From: Subtercola boreus
GTDB taxonomy: Bacteria > Actinomycetota > Actinomycetes > Actinomycetales > Microbacteriaceae
Length of the DNA stretch: 64,000 bases
Assembly: GCF_003399635.1 (NCBI RefSeq)
Contig: NZ_NBXB01000045.1
Coordinates: 1-64,000 of the forward strand
Reading direction: 5' to 3'
Made by a program: the position numbers and the translations under genes
The notes under the pieces: generated by a model
Seen by the model: the letters and a program-made list of their open reading frames with translations, nothing else
Databases searched by the model: none
Told to the model about the DNA's origin: nothing
In this document: piece by piece, positions 9,386-19,068 of the stretch
Numbering within the stretch: position 1 is the stretch's first letter
Layout of the letters: each line of letters starts with the position of its first letter

Positions 9386-10393
9386 TTAGTTTGATTGGGT
9401 GGTTTGCCTGTGGATGAGCTGGAACTCTGGGATGATTTCATCCTCTTCGGGCCCGTTGCCTGCGATTCGCGCGATGAGGCGTTCGACGGCGGTTCGTGCG
9501 ATGAATGCTTTGTCCGGACAGATCGTGCTGAGTGTTGGGACGGTGAAGCGGGACTCTTCGATGTCATCCCAACCGATCAGTGCGACGCGGGCGGGGATGG
9601 AGATGCCTCGATCGGTGAGCGCTCTGATCGCTCCAATGGCGAGCAGATCGTTGAAGCAAAAGACAGCATCAATTTCCGTGCCACGGTCGAGGGCGTCTCT
9701 GATGGCGGCGTAGCCGGCCCGGCGTCCCCATTCCGCTGTGGGCAGCTGGAGTTGAGAGGTGGTGAGCCCTGCGCCCTGCATAGCTTCGGTGTAACCCTGC
9801 AGCCGGCGGGAGGCGGGGCCGAGACCGTTCGATTCGGGCAGCACTCCGAGAGCGGCAATATTTGTGCGGCCTGATGAGATAAGAAACTCGACTGCTGTTC
9901 GAGCCGCAGCGACGTTGTCGACGGAGAGATGCAGGAAGGGCCCGGGATCGATTCTCTCCCCGAGCAGAAGGGTCGGGATCGTCTGGTCATGGGTTTCGAG
10001 ATCAGCGGCAGTGAGGGCCACTGGGCTCAGGATGAGGCCGTCGATCACGGCCGAACTGTATCCGTGGAGGACGGCCAGTTCACGCTCGCGGGTGCCCCCG
10101 GTCTGATCGATGAGCAGGGTCATCCCGTGCAACTCGGCGTGTTGCTGGATCTGGTCGGCGAGTTCGGCGAAGTACGGGGCCGCGATCTCGGGAACGGCAA
10201 GCGCGATCAGTCCGCTGCGGCCGCTTCTGAGGTTCCGGGCTGCGACATTGGGCCGGTACTTCAGCTGTTTGATGGCTTTCTGCACGCGTGCCCGCGTCTC
10301 GGGTTTGACGTGCACGTACTCGTTCACCACGTTGGATACAGTTCTTTGGGATACGCCGGCGAGTTGAGCGACATCGTGCATGCTGGCGGGCAT
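9386..10393 (-). CDS. LacI-family transcriptional regulator
   Basis: The 335-residue protein starts MPASMHDVAQLAGVSQRTVS, a canonical LacI helix-turn-helix with hinge KYRPNVAARNLRSGRSG, followed by a periplasmic-binding-like sensor domain (about 62-330; SVDNVAAARTAVEFL, IGWDDIEESRFTVPTLSTI). ATG 10393 is preferred because AAGGAA lies just before it; the open frame upstream encodes no family sequence. It is the last gene on the minus strand after the sugar importer 10548-14090 and probably controls that importer and the divergent GH2/dehydrogenase pair. Confidence 0.92.
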   Translation of the reverse strand: MPASMHDVAQLAGVSQRTVSNVVNEYVHVKPETRARVQKAIKQLKYRPNVAARNLRSGRSGLIALAVPEIAAPYFAELADQIQQHAELHGMTLLIDQTGGTRERELAVLHGYSSAVIDGLILSPVALTAADLETHDQTIPTLLLGERIDPGPFLHLSVDNVAAARTAVEFLISSGRTNIAALGVLPESNGLGPASRRLQGYTEAMQGAGLTTSQLQLPTAEWGRRAGYAAIRDALDRGTEIDAVFCFNDLLAIGAIRALTDRGISIPARVALIGWDDIEESRFTVPTLSTICPDKAFIARTAVERLIARIAGNGPEEDEIIPEFQLIHRQTTQSN

Positions 10394-10497
10394 CGTATTC
10401 CTTGTAACTGGTGCGTGATCCGCGATGGTCAGGCAGGCGTGCGCTGGGCTGACACGTGGTTTAGTCAGCGTAGCTGAAGAGCGGTAGTCGACGTGAG

Positions 10498-10530
10498 TGA
10501 TCCCGGCCGTCGTTCCAACGGCCGGGATCA
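10498..10530 (-). terminator. Hairpin between the sugar importer and the lacI-type gene
   Basis: TGATCCCGGCCGT pairs perfectly with ACGGCCGGGATCA around CGTTCCA, 18 nt past the binding-protein stop. There is no T-run, so it may be a partial terminator or a transcript-stabilising stem that lowers lacI-type expression relative to the importer. Confidence 0.65.
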
Positions 10531-10547
10531 CCAGTTCATTCGAGGGA

Positions 10548-11942
10548 TTACTGGTTGAGAGCCGAGGTGATGTTCGCCTGTCCGGATTTCAACGCGTCGG
10601 AAGGAGAAGATCCCTGGAACCAGTTCGACTCGATCGCGTTTACGAGCGCTTTCGAGACGGCGGGCCAGTTCGCGATGTGGGGAATCGGTCGCGCAATTGT
10701 CAGTCCTGTGTCGGCGTAGTTCGCGCGCTGGGGTGCGGCCTTATAGGTGTCGCTATTGAGTACTGATGTGCGGGCTGAGATGTGTCCGGTGCCGAGCGCC
10801 CAGTCTTGGTCGTGAGCGTAGAGGAAGGTGATGAATTCCAGCGCCGCGCGGTACTTCACCGGGTCGGCCTGGGGCTGTACGGGAATAGTCCACGTATGAG
10901 AGTCGGCCCAGACCGCGGGGGTTCCGAAGAGGGTCGGGAAGTTGGCCGCCTTGTACGTGAATGGTGCGGTGGTGCGGTACTGGTCGACGACCCATGTGCC
11001 GTTGACGAGCATCGCGGTGTCGCCGCCGAGGAACGACTGCTGGGCGGCATCGTACGTCTGGTTACCGTCTGCGTACCCCTCGGCGAAGACCTTGTTCATG
11101 AAGTCGAGCGCGGTGGTTCCCTGCGGTGAGTCGATGGCTCCGGCGGTAGCGTCAGCGTTCAGGATGTCGCCGCCGCCCTGCTGGAGGAGACTCTCAAAGA
11201 CGTGCACGCCGAGCTGGTCGCCTGAGCGCGCCACACCCATGAAGTTCTTGCCCGTCTTCTCCTTCATGGTCTTCGCGTCTGCGAGGAATTCGTCAGCGGT
11301 CGTGGGCATGACGGGGTTGCCTGCGGCGTCGATGAGCCCTGCTTGCTTCCACAGGTCGACGTTCAGGTGCGCCAGCGCGGCGTGCACATCGAAGGGCACG
11401 GCATAGTCGGTGCCGTCGTAACCGATGGCGGTCTTCGCGGCGGGTACGGCGTCGCTGAGGTCGATGTCGGTGATCTTGGCAAGGCCGTCGGTTGGCAATA
11501 GCAGCCCGCGGCTTGCGTAATCTACGAGGCTCGAGCCGTGCATGATTGCGACGTCCGGGGGTGTGCCGCCGGCGAATGCCGAATTCAGGGTGTCGTAGTA
11601 GGAGTCCCAGGATGCTCCGCCGAGTCTTGTCACCTTGATGCCCCACTTGTTCTCGGCGTTGAACTTGTTGGTGAGCGCCGTGATCGTGGCGCACTCACCG
11701 ACGGTCGTGCTTACGTTCGTGCTGTCCCCGACCGTGTCGGAGCAGTCGCCGAAGAACCGGGCGAGGCTGATCGAGGCGCCTTGGAGCTGGGCGTCGGTGA
11801 CCGCAGAGATCGCGGCATCTGTCGAATCCGCGCCCGCTGCTGATCCGTCGCTGCTTGCTGATGAGCTGCAGCCACTGAACGCGAGAGCTGTAATGACCGG
11901 TATGGCCGCGGTGAGAGCGATTCTTCGGTGAATCTTTCGCAT
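10548..11942 (-). CDS. Extracellular sugar-binding lipoprotein (family 1)
   Basis: The 464-residue protein has a signal peptide ending ITALAFSGC, a lipobox whose Cys is the lipid anchor, followed by a Ser/Ala-rich linker. The body matches MalE-type family 1 solute-binding proteins (NKFNAENKWGIKVTRLGG, GGTPPDVAIMHGS, DTAMLVNGTWVVDQY). A strong AAAGGAG box lies 7 nt before ATG. It is the cell-surface receptor for the two permeases upstream in the same operon. No ATPase is encoded here; such systems commonly share an MsiK-like ATPase (family knowledge). Confidence 0.92.
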   Translation of the reverse strand: MRKIHRRIALTAAIPVITALAFSGCSSSASSDGSAAGADSTDAAISAVTDAQLQGASISLARFFGDCSDTVGDSTNVSTTVGECATITALTNKFNAENKWGIKVTRLGGASWDSYYDTLNSAFAGGTPPDVAIMHGSSLVDYASRGLLLPTDGLAKITDIDLSDAVPAAKTAIGYDGTDYAVPFDVHAALAHLNVDLWKQAGLIDAAGNPVMPTTADEFLADAKTMKEKTGKNFMGVARSGDQLGVHVFESLLQQGGGDILNADATAGAIDSPQGTTALDFMNKVFAEGYADGNQTYDAAQQSFLGGDTAMLVNGTWVVDQYRTTAPFTYKAANFPTLFGTPAVWADSHTWTIPVQPQADPVKYRAALEFITFLYAHDQDWALGTGHISARTSVLNSDTYKAAPQRANYADTGLTIARPIPHIANWPAVSKALVNAIESNWFQGSSPSDALKSGQANITSALNQ

Positions 11943-12057
11943 GGGATATCTCCTTTGGTGTGGGTGGTGTCTGTGTTACTTGGTGCGGATGAAAAGAGGT
12001 GCGGACGGTGGGGAAGCGCGTGGGCTGCAGCGAGGGATAGGCGAGACGGTCCGGCGC

Positions 12058-12963
12058 CTATTTCTCGCCGCTACCAAGGGTGATTCCGCGGATGAGTTGG
12101 CGTTGGAAGAGCAGGAAGACGACAAGGAGGGGGAGGCTGCCGACGAGCCCTCTGGCCATGAGGTCGCCGAGATTGGTGGTGGCAGCGAAGTTCGACTGAA
12201 GCGAGGCGAGTCCAGTCGTGACGGTGAACCATTCCGTCTTGGTCGAGATGACGAGAGGCCAGAGGTAATCATTCCAGGTCAGCACGAAGGTGAATATGGC
12301 CAGGGACGCCATCGCGGGGCGAGCCAGCGGCAGCATGATCGAAACGAAGATGCGCCACCGGGTGGCTCCGTCGATACGCGCGGCTTCTTCCATCTCGGCC
12401 GGTACCTTGCTAAAGAACTGGGTCATGATAAACACGCCGAGCGGTGCAGCCAATCGCGGAAGGATTAGCGCGTCGTAGGTGTTTTGCTGCCCGGTGCCCG
12501 AGAAGAGAAGGAAGAGTGGGATGAACATCCCTTCGCGAGGCACCATCAGGCCGGCGATCACGACGACGAACAGAGCGCGCCTGCCGGGGAAGTCGATGCG
12601 GGCGAAGGCGTAACCGGCCATGGCGCAGAAGACCACCGTAAGGGCGGTGGTGACAGTGGTCACCACGAAACTGTTCAGGAACCAGCGAAGCAGATCGCCC
12701 GCGTTGAAGACGTTGAAGAGGTTATCGAGGGTGAGCGCGGTCGGGAGCAGACTGGTTGATGACGTCTGCAGGACGTCGTTAGGGGTGAGAGCGAGGGAAA
12801 TCATCCAGAGTAGAGGCAGGAACCAGGTTCCGGCAGCGATGATCAAGAATGCGTGATAACGCACCGATCGCGCTCGCTTCGGCGGCTGGCCGTCTTTAGA
12901 CGGAATCGGGCGCGAAGGAACGGCAGTGTCCGGGGCGACGGCTGACGGGGCGACGGTGACCAT
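12058..12963 (-). CDS. Carbohydrate ABC transporter permease (MalG type)
   Basis: The 301-residue membrane protein has six predicted helices and the binding-protein-dependent EAA loop (PAEMEEAARIDGATRWRIF) that docks the ATPase. The ATG overlaps the stop of the MalF-type gene by one base, so the pair are co-translated. The N-terminal 35 residues are a soluble Pro-rich extension. The C terminus QRQLIRGITLGSGEK is typical of MalG/UgpE-like subunits. Confidence 0.92.
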   Translation of the reverse strand: MVTVAPSAVAPDTAVPSRPIPSKDGQPPKRARSVRYHAFLIIAAGTWFLPLLWMISLALTPNDVLQTSSTSLLPTALTLDNLFNVFNAGDLLRWFLNSFVVTTVTTALTVVFCAMAGYAFARIDFPGRRALFVVVIAGLMVPREGMFIPLFLLFSGTGQQNTYDALILPRLAAPLGVFIMTQFFSKVPAEMEEAARIDGATRWRIFVSIMLPLARPAMASLAIFTFVLTWNDYLWPLVISTKTEWFTVTTGLASLQSNFAATTNLGDLMARGLVGSLPLLVVFLLFQRQLIRGITLGSGEK

Positions 12964-14090
12964 TAGGCGTCCTTTGCGATGAGGCGGAACTGGATTGCCG
13001 AAACGGCAGCCATAACGACGAACAAAAAGACTGACAGAGCCGAGGCGTAACCGAGCTGGTAGTTCTTGAAGCCCGCTTCGTAGATGTGCTGGATCAACAC
13101 TTCCGTCGACGTTCCTGGCCCGCCCTTGGTCATGATGTACACCTGCCCGAAGACTTGGAACGACGCGATGACCTGGGTGATGATGACCAGAACAAAAACG
13201 TGTGACAGCCCCGGAATCGTGACGTGCTGGAATTTTTTCCAGTACCCCGCCCCGTCGAGCGAGGCGGCTTCATACAGGCTCGGTTCGACATCCTGTAGAC
13301 CCGCCAGGAAGAGCACAAGGTTGAACCCGACCGACCACCAGACCGTCGTGACAATGATCGAGGGCATCGCCAAGTTGGGGTCCGAGAGGAACGGGATGCC
13401 GCTCAGGCCGAACCAGTTGAGAAATCCCGCGATCAGTCCTCGATCGGGGTTCAACATGTAACTCCAGATCAGCGTCACTGCCGACACCGGCAGCACGTAC
13501 GGAAGAAAGAAGATCGCGCGGTAGAACCCCCCAGCCTTTCGCTTGTTGTTCAGCAGCAGGGCCAGGCCCAGGCCAAGACCGACGAGTAGGGGTGTGGAGA
13601 CAAGAGTGAAGACGAGGGTGTTCTGAAGTGATGTCCAGAAGTTGGCGTCATTCCAGGCACCGTCGGGTCCCGGGTGGAAACCGAGAACGAATGCGATGCC
13701 GAGACCTACAACCGCGACAGCGACAGCGCCGGCCCGTCGACGTCCGGCACGAAGAAAGAGCGAGCGGGCTATCAGCAAGGTGATGGTGATGATGATCAGT
13801 TGCGCGACCCAGGCGTGGCCCGGGCTCCATTGGATGTCGGTGCCCCAGAGCATGTGGGTGTAATTGTCTAGGCCGATGAACTTCGGCTTCGCACCCAAGA
13901 GGTCCCATTTGAATCCACTGATGATGACCGACTGCACGACCGGGTAAAGCAAGAAGAGCGCATAGACCAGCAAGAATGGTGCGAGAAAAAGCAAGCCGTC
14001 CCGGACATCCGTGCGCCGCGAGAGTGTCTGCTTCCGGCGCGGAGAGGCCGTGACGGGCCTCCGGAGTACAGTGTCACTGCTGGTCATCAT
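12963..14090 (-). CDS. Carbohydrate ABC transporter permease (MalF type)
   Basis: The 375-residue membrane protein begins MMTSSDTVLRR after a short basic tail. The first helix is GLLFLAPFLLVYALFLLYPV. The ATPase-docking loop is LYEAASLDGAGYWKKFQHVT, and QVYIMTKGGPGTSTEVLIQH is a family signature. An inserted stretch of about 60 residues, including an extra helix pair (residues about 100-160), lies between helix 1 and the conserved core. It is therefore longer than the usual 290-310. ATG 14090 is preferred; an in-frame TTG lies at 14111. Confidence 0.9.
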   Translation of the reverse strand: MMTSSDTVLRRPVTASPRRKQTLSRRTDVRDGLLFLAPFLLVYALFLLYPVVQSVIISGFKWDLLGAKPKFIGLDNYTHMLWGTDIQWSPGHAWVAQLIIITITLLIARSLFLRAGRRRAGAVAVAVVGLGIAFVLGFHPGPDGAWNDANFWTSLQNTLVFTLVSTPLLVGLGLGLALLLNNKRKAGGFYRAIFFLPYVLPVSAVTLIWSYMLNPDRGLIAGFLNWFGLSGIPFLSDPNLAMPSIIVTTVWWSVGFNLVLFLAGLQDVEPSLYEAASLDGAGYWKKFQHVTIPGLSHVFVLVIITQVIASFQVFGQVYIMTKGGPGTSTEVLIQHIYEAGFKNYQLGYASALSVFLFVVMAAVSAIQFRLIAKDA

Positions 14091-14245
14091 TGATTCATTT
14101 CTACGTAGCAATTTGGTGAGCTAGTTGTAAGTTATCCATCTGGGCGCATGGTGTCAAGAGCCGTATCTGCTACGACGCAAAGCGTTGTGGCATGGGGTCG
14201 CCTGGTTTTGAGATTGACTTTACTACGCAGCAAATCTCGTGCATC

Positions 14246-16207
14246 ATGACACACATGTCAGCACACACGCACTCACCGTTGAGCCACTCCGCCGGGACAC
14301 ATCCTCGGCCACAGTTGACCAGAAATGATTGGTATTCCCTGTCGGGAGAGTGGGAGTTCGCATATGACGCCGAGCGGTCGGAGAGTCTTGCCGCTGCGGT
14401 GCAGAGCGTGGTGTTCGACCAGGTCATCACCGTGCCATTCGCACCAGAGACCGAGGCATCGGGCATCAACGAAAAAGGTTTCCATCCGGTCGTCTGGTAC
14501 CGCAGGGAGCTCACAGCGGCTGACGTGCAGAAGGCCGGCTATCCCGGGCAGGGCGAAAAGGTGCTCATTCACTTCGGCGCCGTCGACTATCGCGCCGACG
14601 TCTGGCTGAACGGTGCATACCTCGGCCACCACGAGGGCGGATCCACCCCGTTCACGTTCGACATCACTGATGTCCTCCGTCCCGGCACGCCAACGATCCT
14701 CATCGTGCGCGCCGAAGACGACCCCCGCGACGTAGAGCAGCCGCGCGGCAAACAGGACTGGCGCGAGGAGCCGCACGGCATCTGGTACCACCGCACCACC
14801 GGTATTTGGCAACCGGTGTGGCTGGAGGCGGTTCCCGCGACGTACATCACCGACGCGACGTGGAGCACCGACCTGTCCGAATCGACCGTTAGCCTCGCTC
14901 TCGAGTTGGATGCACGGCCCACAGATCCGGTCATAGTCACTGTCGAACTGTCCCACGACGGGAAGGTTCTTGCTCAAAGTCGCTTCCGTCAGGATGCAGC
15001 ACGCGGCAGGACGATCCTGGTGTTGCCGGGCCAAGAGAACGGCCAGGAGTACGGCTCGCTGCTATGGACGCCCGAGACGCCGCGGCTGATCGACGCTCGC
15101 ATCACCGTGGAAACCGCACACTCAATCACAGCTGCATCTACCATCGACGCCGTAGACTCCTACCTCGGCCTTCGGGATGTTGGCTGGCGCGAAGGTCACT
15201 TCCTCCTCAACGACCGTCCGTACTATCTGCGATCGGTGCTCGACCAGGGCTACTGGCCCGAAAGTCACCTCACCGCTCCCGACGATGATGCCTTCCGGCG
15301 TGAAGTGCAACTCATCAAAGATTTGGGGTTCAATGCCGTTCGCGTGCACCAGAAGATCGAGGATCCACGATTTTTCTTCTGGGCCGACCGACTCGGGCTC
15401 CTGGCCTGGGCAGAGAACGGGAGCTCCTACCAGTTCTCGACCACCGCCATTGAACGCATGACCGCCGAGTGGGCGGCGGCTATCCGCAGAGACCGTTCAC
15501 ACCCCAGCATCGTCACCTGGGTGCCACTGAACGAAAGTTGGGGAGTACAGCACATCTCCCGCGACCCGGCCCAGCTCGCCTACGCACGAACCCTTTATTT
15601 CCTCACAAAGGCGCTCGACCCGTCAAGGCTCGTCGTGGGCAATGACGGCTGGGAGCTCGCAGACACCGACATCTGGGCAATCCACGACTACAGCACGACC
15701 CGGGAGGAACTCACCGCGAACTTCTCCGACCGTGCTGTCGTCGAGAAGATGATCGGCGGAATCGGGCCGTTGGGCCGGACAATCGATCTCCTCCGTCAGG
15801 GTGCTCAAGACAAACCCGTCATGGTGACGGAGTTCGGTGGAATCGGATTCGCCCCCGGCCAGAGCACCGAGGCCTGGGGCTACGAGACAGCTACCACTTC
15901 CGCCGAATTCTCGGCCCTACTCAAGGAACTCTTCGAGGGAATCCAGTCGAGTCCCGTACTCGCCGGGTACTGCTACACCCAGCTCACCGACACCCTCCAA
16001 GAAGCCAACGGACTGCTCGACGCGCACCGCCGCCCGAAACTGCCCCTAGCCGAAATCAGGTCGATCGTGCTGGGAGAACATATCTCCACCGCCTCCCATC
16101 GCCGCCCGAAGGGACCGATCGAGAAGCCAATGGCAGTGCCACGGATCGTCCCCGAACCTCACGGTGAAGCGCACACTCCCTCACACTCCGCCCCGCTCAC
16201 CGCCTGA
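14246..16207 (+). CDS. Glycoside hydrolase family 2 (beta-glucuronidase/galactosidase type)
   Basis: The 653-residue enzyme has the GH2 order: N-terminal sugar-binding jelly roll (about 25-190; FHPVVWYRRELT, GAVDYRADVWLNG), an Ig-like domain, and a C-terminal TIM barrel. The acid/base is Glu430 in PLNESWG and the nucleophile Glu529 in MVTEFGG. No signal peptide is seen, so it acts on imported glycosides in the cytoplasm. The length fits the short beta-glucuronidase or related branch rather than 1000-residue LacZ. It is divergent from the sugar importer, which probably feeds it, and lies 26 bp before a mannitol-dehydrogenase-family gene. ATG 14255 is an alternative start. Confidence 0.9.
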   Translation: MTHMSAHTHSPLSHSAGTHPRPQLTRNDWYSLSGEWEFAYDAERSESLAAAVQSVVFDQVITVPFAPETEASGINEKGFHPVVWYRRELTAADVQKAGYPGQGEKVLIHFGAVDYRADVWLNGAYLGHHEGGSTPFTFDITDVLRPGTPTILIVRAEDDPRDVEQPRGKQDWREEPHGIWYHRTTGIWQPVWLEAVPATYITDATWSTDLSESTVSLALELDARPTDPVIVTVELSHDGKVLAQSRFRQDAARGRTILVLPGQENGQEYGSLLWTPETPRLIDARITVETAHSITAASTIDAVDSYLGLRDVGWREGHFLLNDRPYYLRSVLDQGYWPESHLTAPDDDAFRREVQLIKDLGFNAVRVHQKIEDPRFFFWADRLGLLAWAENGSSYQFSTTAIERMTAEWAAAIRRDRSHPSIVTWVPLNESWGVQHISRDPAQLAYARTLYFLTKALDPSRLVVGNDGWELADTDIWAIHDYSTTREELTANFSDRAVVEKMIGGIGPLGRTIDLLRQGAQDKPVMVTEFGGIGFAPGQSTEAWGYETATTSAEFSALLKELFEGIQSSPVLAGYCYTQLTDTLQEANGLLDAHRRPKLPLAEIRSIVLGEHISTASHRRPKGPIEKPMAVPRIVPEPHGEAHTPSHSAPLTA

Positions 16208-16233
16208 TCACCGCCGACAGACAAGAAGACCCC

Positions 16234-17703
16234 ATGACGACTCTCAATTCCGCGACGATCTCCTCGCTGACCAGCATCCCGCATCCCACCTACGACCGGA
16301 CAAAGATCCGAACAGGAATCGTTCATTTCGGTCTCGGCAACTTCCACCGGGCGCACCAGGCGATGTACATCGACCGTCTCATGAATGACGGCCTCGCGCT
16401 CGACTGGGCGATCTGCGGCGTCGGCGTCATGCCGTCCGACGCAGCCATGCGAGACGCCCTAAACTCCCAGTCTGGGCTGTACTCGCTCACCCTGAAGCAC
16501 CCAGACGGCACACTCGAACCGCGCATCATCGGGGCGATCAAGGAGTACCTCTTCGCACCCGACGACCCCCGCGCCGTGATCGCAAAGCTCGCAGATCCGG
16601 CCGTACGGATCGTGTCCCTCACCATCACCGAGGGCGGTTACAACGTCAACCAGGTGACGGGCGACTTCGACCTCGAGAACCCCGCCATCGCCGCCGACCT
16701 GAAGCCGAACACCCTTCCGCGAACGGTGTTCGGACTGATTACGGCCGGGCTACATGAACGCCACATGAACGGTATCCCGCCATTCACCGTCATGTCATGC
16801 GACAACATCCAGGGCAACGGCGAGGTCGCGCGCAAGAGCATCCTGAGCTACTCGCGCGCCAAAGACGAAGACCTCGCAGCCTGGATCGAAAGTGAAGTGC
16901 GCTTCCCGAATTCGATGGTCGACAGGATCACGCCCGTCACCACTGACGGCGATCGCACACTGATCCGGGACACCTTCGAGATCGATGACCTCTGGCCGGT
17001 AGTCAGCGAGCCATTCACCCAATGGGTTCTCGAGGACGACTTCGCACTCGGCAGGCCGCCCTTCGAGGAAGTCGGCGTGCAACTGGTCGACGACGTCGAA
17101 CCCTACGAACTGATGAAGCTCCGCCTGCTGAACGCAAGCCACCAGGCAATGGCCTACTTCGGCTACCTCAGCGGCCACCGCTACGTACACGAAGCCGCCG
17201 CAGACCCGCTCGTGCACGAACTGCTGCGCCGCTACATGGACGACGAAGCGACCCCGACGCTCCAACCTGTTCCGGGAATCAACCTCGACGTCTACAAGCG
17301 CACCCTACTCGAACGATTCGCGAACCCCGCAGTTCGAGACACGCTCGCCAGACTCTGCGCTGAGTCATCAGACCGCATCCCTAAATGGTTGCTACCCGTC
17401 GTACGCGCCAACCTCACAGCGGGCTCTCCCGTCAGACTGTCGGCCGCGATCGTCGCCAGCTGGGCCCGATACGACGAAGGCATAGACGAACAGGGCGAAA
17501 CAATCAGCATCGTCGACCGGCTCGCAAATCAGCTCACCGCTGCCGCGAAAGCCCAGTCCGAACAACCCCTGGCCTTCCTACAGAACCCCGATCTCTTCGG
17601 CGACCTCGCAGCCAACGAGCAATTCACCGACCCATATCTCTCCTTGCTGACCACACTCAAAACGAAAGGAGCGCAACACGCCCTTGCTGACCTCCTGAGC
17701 TGA
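16234..17703 (+). CDS. Mannitol-dehydrogenase-family oxidoreductase (mannitol 2-dehydrogenase/fructuronate reductase)
   Basis: The 489-residue protein is a polyol-specific long-chain dehydrogenase. The NAD-binding front end reads VHFGLGNFHRAHQAMY. The catalytic motif with Lys, Asn and His is KLRLLNASHQ, and SLTITEGGYN is conserved. Known members oxidise mannitol or sorbitol to fructose or reduce fructuronate to mannonate. Sequence alone does not separate the two. Pairing with a GH2 enzyme of beta-glucuronidase size makes a uronate route possible, but the other uronate enzymes (UxaC, UxuA) are not in the window. Confidence 0.88.
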   Translation: MTTLNSATISSLTSIPHPTYDRTKIRTGIVHFGLGNFHRAHQAMYIDRLMNDGLALDWAICGVGVMPSDAAMRDALNSQSGLYSLTLKHPDGTLEPRIIGAIKEYLFAPDDPRAVIAKLADPAVRIVSLTITEGGYNVNQVTGDFDLENPAIAADLKPNTLPRTVFGLITAGLHERHMNGIPPFTVMSCDNIQGNGEVARKSILSYSRAKDEDLAAWIESEVRFPNSMVDRITPVTTDGDRTLIRDTFEIDDLWPVVSEPFTQWVLEDDFALGRPPFEEVGVQLVDDVEPYELMKLRLLNASHQAMAYFGYLSGHRYVHEAAADPLVHELLRRYMDDEATPTLQPVPGINLDVYKRTLLERFANPAVRDTLARLCAESSDRIPKWLLPVVRANLTAGSPVRLSAAIVASWARYDEGIDEQGETISIVDRLANQLTAAAKAQSEQPLAFLQNPDLFGDLAANEQFTDPYLSLLTTLKTKGAQHALADLLS

Positions 17704-18055
17704 ACCGTCCCGAGGCGCGGTCGGTGAGGTTGGCGACGGCTTCGCTTGATTCGACATCGGCCGCTAGCGATGCCTCATGAACGGCACACTTTCCGCCCTT
17801 CGCGCCGTCGATCCATGAGAGCGAGCCTGATGCGGCATCAGCCGTCCCACCCTTCCAGAGAGATCCTGGGCGTCTGGGCCGGTGACGGCGCGGAAGGCGC
17901 TCGGTTCTGGTTGCAGGAGGTCAGCGAGCTGACGAACCGAGGACTCGAGGATGGCGGCTGGGGAACGAAAGCTGGGCACTGTCGTCGCTCCTGTTGTTTC
18001 GCCGGATTCCCTATTCTCTCCGAGCTTCTGCGGGCTGGAATGAGCCGGAGGCTTA
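17704..18055. other. Intergenic region without recognisable content
   Basis: About 350 bp between two convergent gene groups. Short open frames exist on both strands but none has a plausible ribosome-binding site or family sequence. No clear hairpin terminator was seen. Confidence 0.6.
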
Positions 18056-18640
18056 TCAAGCGCTTGGTGCCACCATCACGGTGCACACGGCGACGGCGAC
18101 TTGTTCGATGAATGCTGGGTCGGTAGGTTCGCGGGAGAACCATCGGCGGTAGTAGAGCGGGCCAAGGACCAGTGCTGCGGCGTTCTTTACGTCCGCGCGA
18201 GCGTCGATCTCACCCCGGTCGGTTGCTGCTTCAACGATCTGTGCAACTTGTCCTGCCCAGATCTGCTGCAACGCTTTCTGGACTGCCGCCACATCAGGTT
18301 CTCGCTCTCCCGCATCCAGGATCGAGGGCAACACTTTCGCCCAGCCCGAAGTCGTCAACCGCTCTGAGACGTTCAGGAGGTGTGATCGGATATCGGTTTC
18401 GAACGAGCCTGAACTCGTGAACTCGGCGGCGACACCCAGCTGTGAACAGGCATCGAGCAGGAGTCGGGTTCGGGTTGGCCAATGCCGGTAAATGGTTGTT
18501 TTGGCAACTCCTGACCGGCGTGAGACCTCGTCAACGCTCACCCCGCCGAACCCCTCCTTCACGAGGAGATCGTAGGTGTGCGAAAGCACCACCGTTCGTG
18601 TGCGCTGAATACGAGGATCGATCTGCGGAGAAATCGTCAT
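18056..18640 (-). CDS. TetR-family transcriptional regulator
   Basis: The 194-residue protein begins MTISPQIDPRIQRTRT and has a TetR HTH (DLLVKEGFGGVSVDEVSRRS then VAKTTIYRHW). The C-terminal ligand domain resembles the TetR_C branch with LVLGPLYYRRWFS. ATG 18640 overlaps the stop of the upstream VOC gene (ATGA), so the two are translated together. The open frame continues 40 codons further upstream inside the VOC gene but without family sequence. Confidence 0.88.
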   Translation of the reverse strand: MTISPQIDPRIQRTRTVVLSHTYDLLVKEGFGGVSVDEVSRRSGVAKTTIYRHWPTRTRLLLDACSQLGVAAEFTSSGSFETDIRSHLLNVSERLTTSGWAKVLPSILDAGEREPDVAAVQKALQQIWAGQVAQIVEAATDRGEIDARADVKNAAALVLGPLYYRRWFSREPTDPAFIEQVAVAVCTVMVAPSA

Positions 18641-19050
18641 GCCATTCTTTTCAACGTCCAACCCTGGAACGACCACGCGCGGTCCTCCCCGGGGACGGGG
18701 GTGAAGAAATTCACCAATGTTCCCTCGTCCGTACGAATGATCATGGACCGGTTTCCCCAAGGCTGAACCGTGGGGCGCTGAAGCAGCTGCACAGACCCGT
18801 CGAGCTGCCGTTCGAGGTCGTCAAGATCATCGACCTCGAACTCAAGAATTTGTGTGCCTGGTTCGCACTCTGAAAGTTCAGGAGTCGCTGCGGCCAAAGC
18901 GGCCGGTGTGCAAAACGCCAACACTGTCCCCGGCGCTCGCACTTCCATGTAATCCGGGTACCCGGTCGCTTCCACGTGGAAGAGGCGGGCGAAAAAACCG
19001 GCGGACGCTTCGACATCACCGGCAACGATGCGGACTGAGCAAAATCTCAT
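18637..19050 (-). CDS. VOC/glyoxalase-fold protein
   Basis: The 137-residue protein matches the small single-unit vicinal oxygen chelate proteins (MRFCSVRIVAGDVEASAGFF, IIRTDEGTLVNFFTP). These bind a metal or a small molecule, or confer resistance. Its role is unknown. It is co-translated with a TetR regulator, which suggests autoregulated response to a small compound. A palindrome-like CTACAGTACGGTACTGTAG (19069-19087) sits 18 nt upstream of the start and may be the regulator's operator. Confidence 0.8.
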   Translation of the reverse strand: MRFCSVRIVAGDVEASAGFFARLFHVEATGYPDYMEVRAPGTVLAFCTPAALAAATPELSECEPGTQILEFEVDDLDDLERQLDGSVQLLQRPTVQPWGNRSMIIRTDEGTLVNFFTPVPGEDRAWSFQGWTLKRMA

Positions 19051-19068
19051 AGGTACTTCCCATTAGGC

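Noticed and set aside
14101-14240. CTACG-type repeats between the divergent sugar genes as LacI operators
   Set aside because: CTACGTAG is palindromic, but the related sites vary in length and are not symmetrical enough to call.
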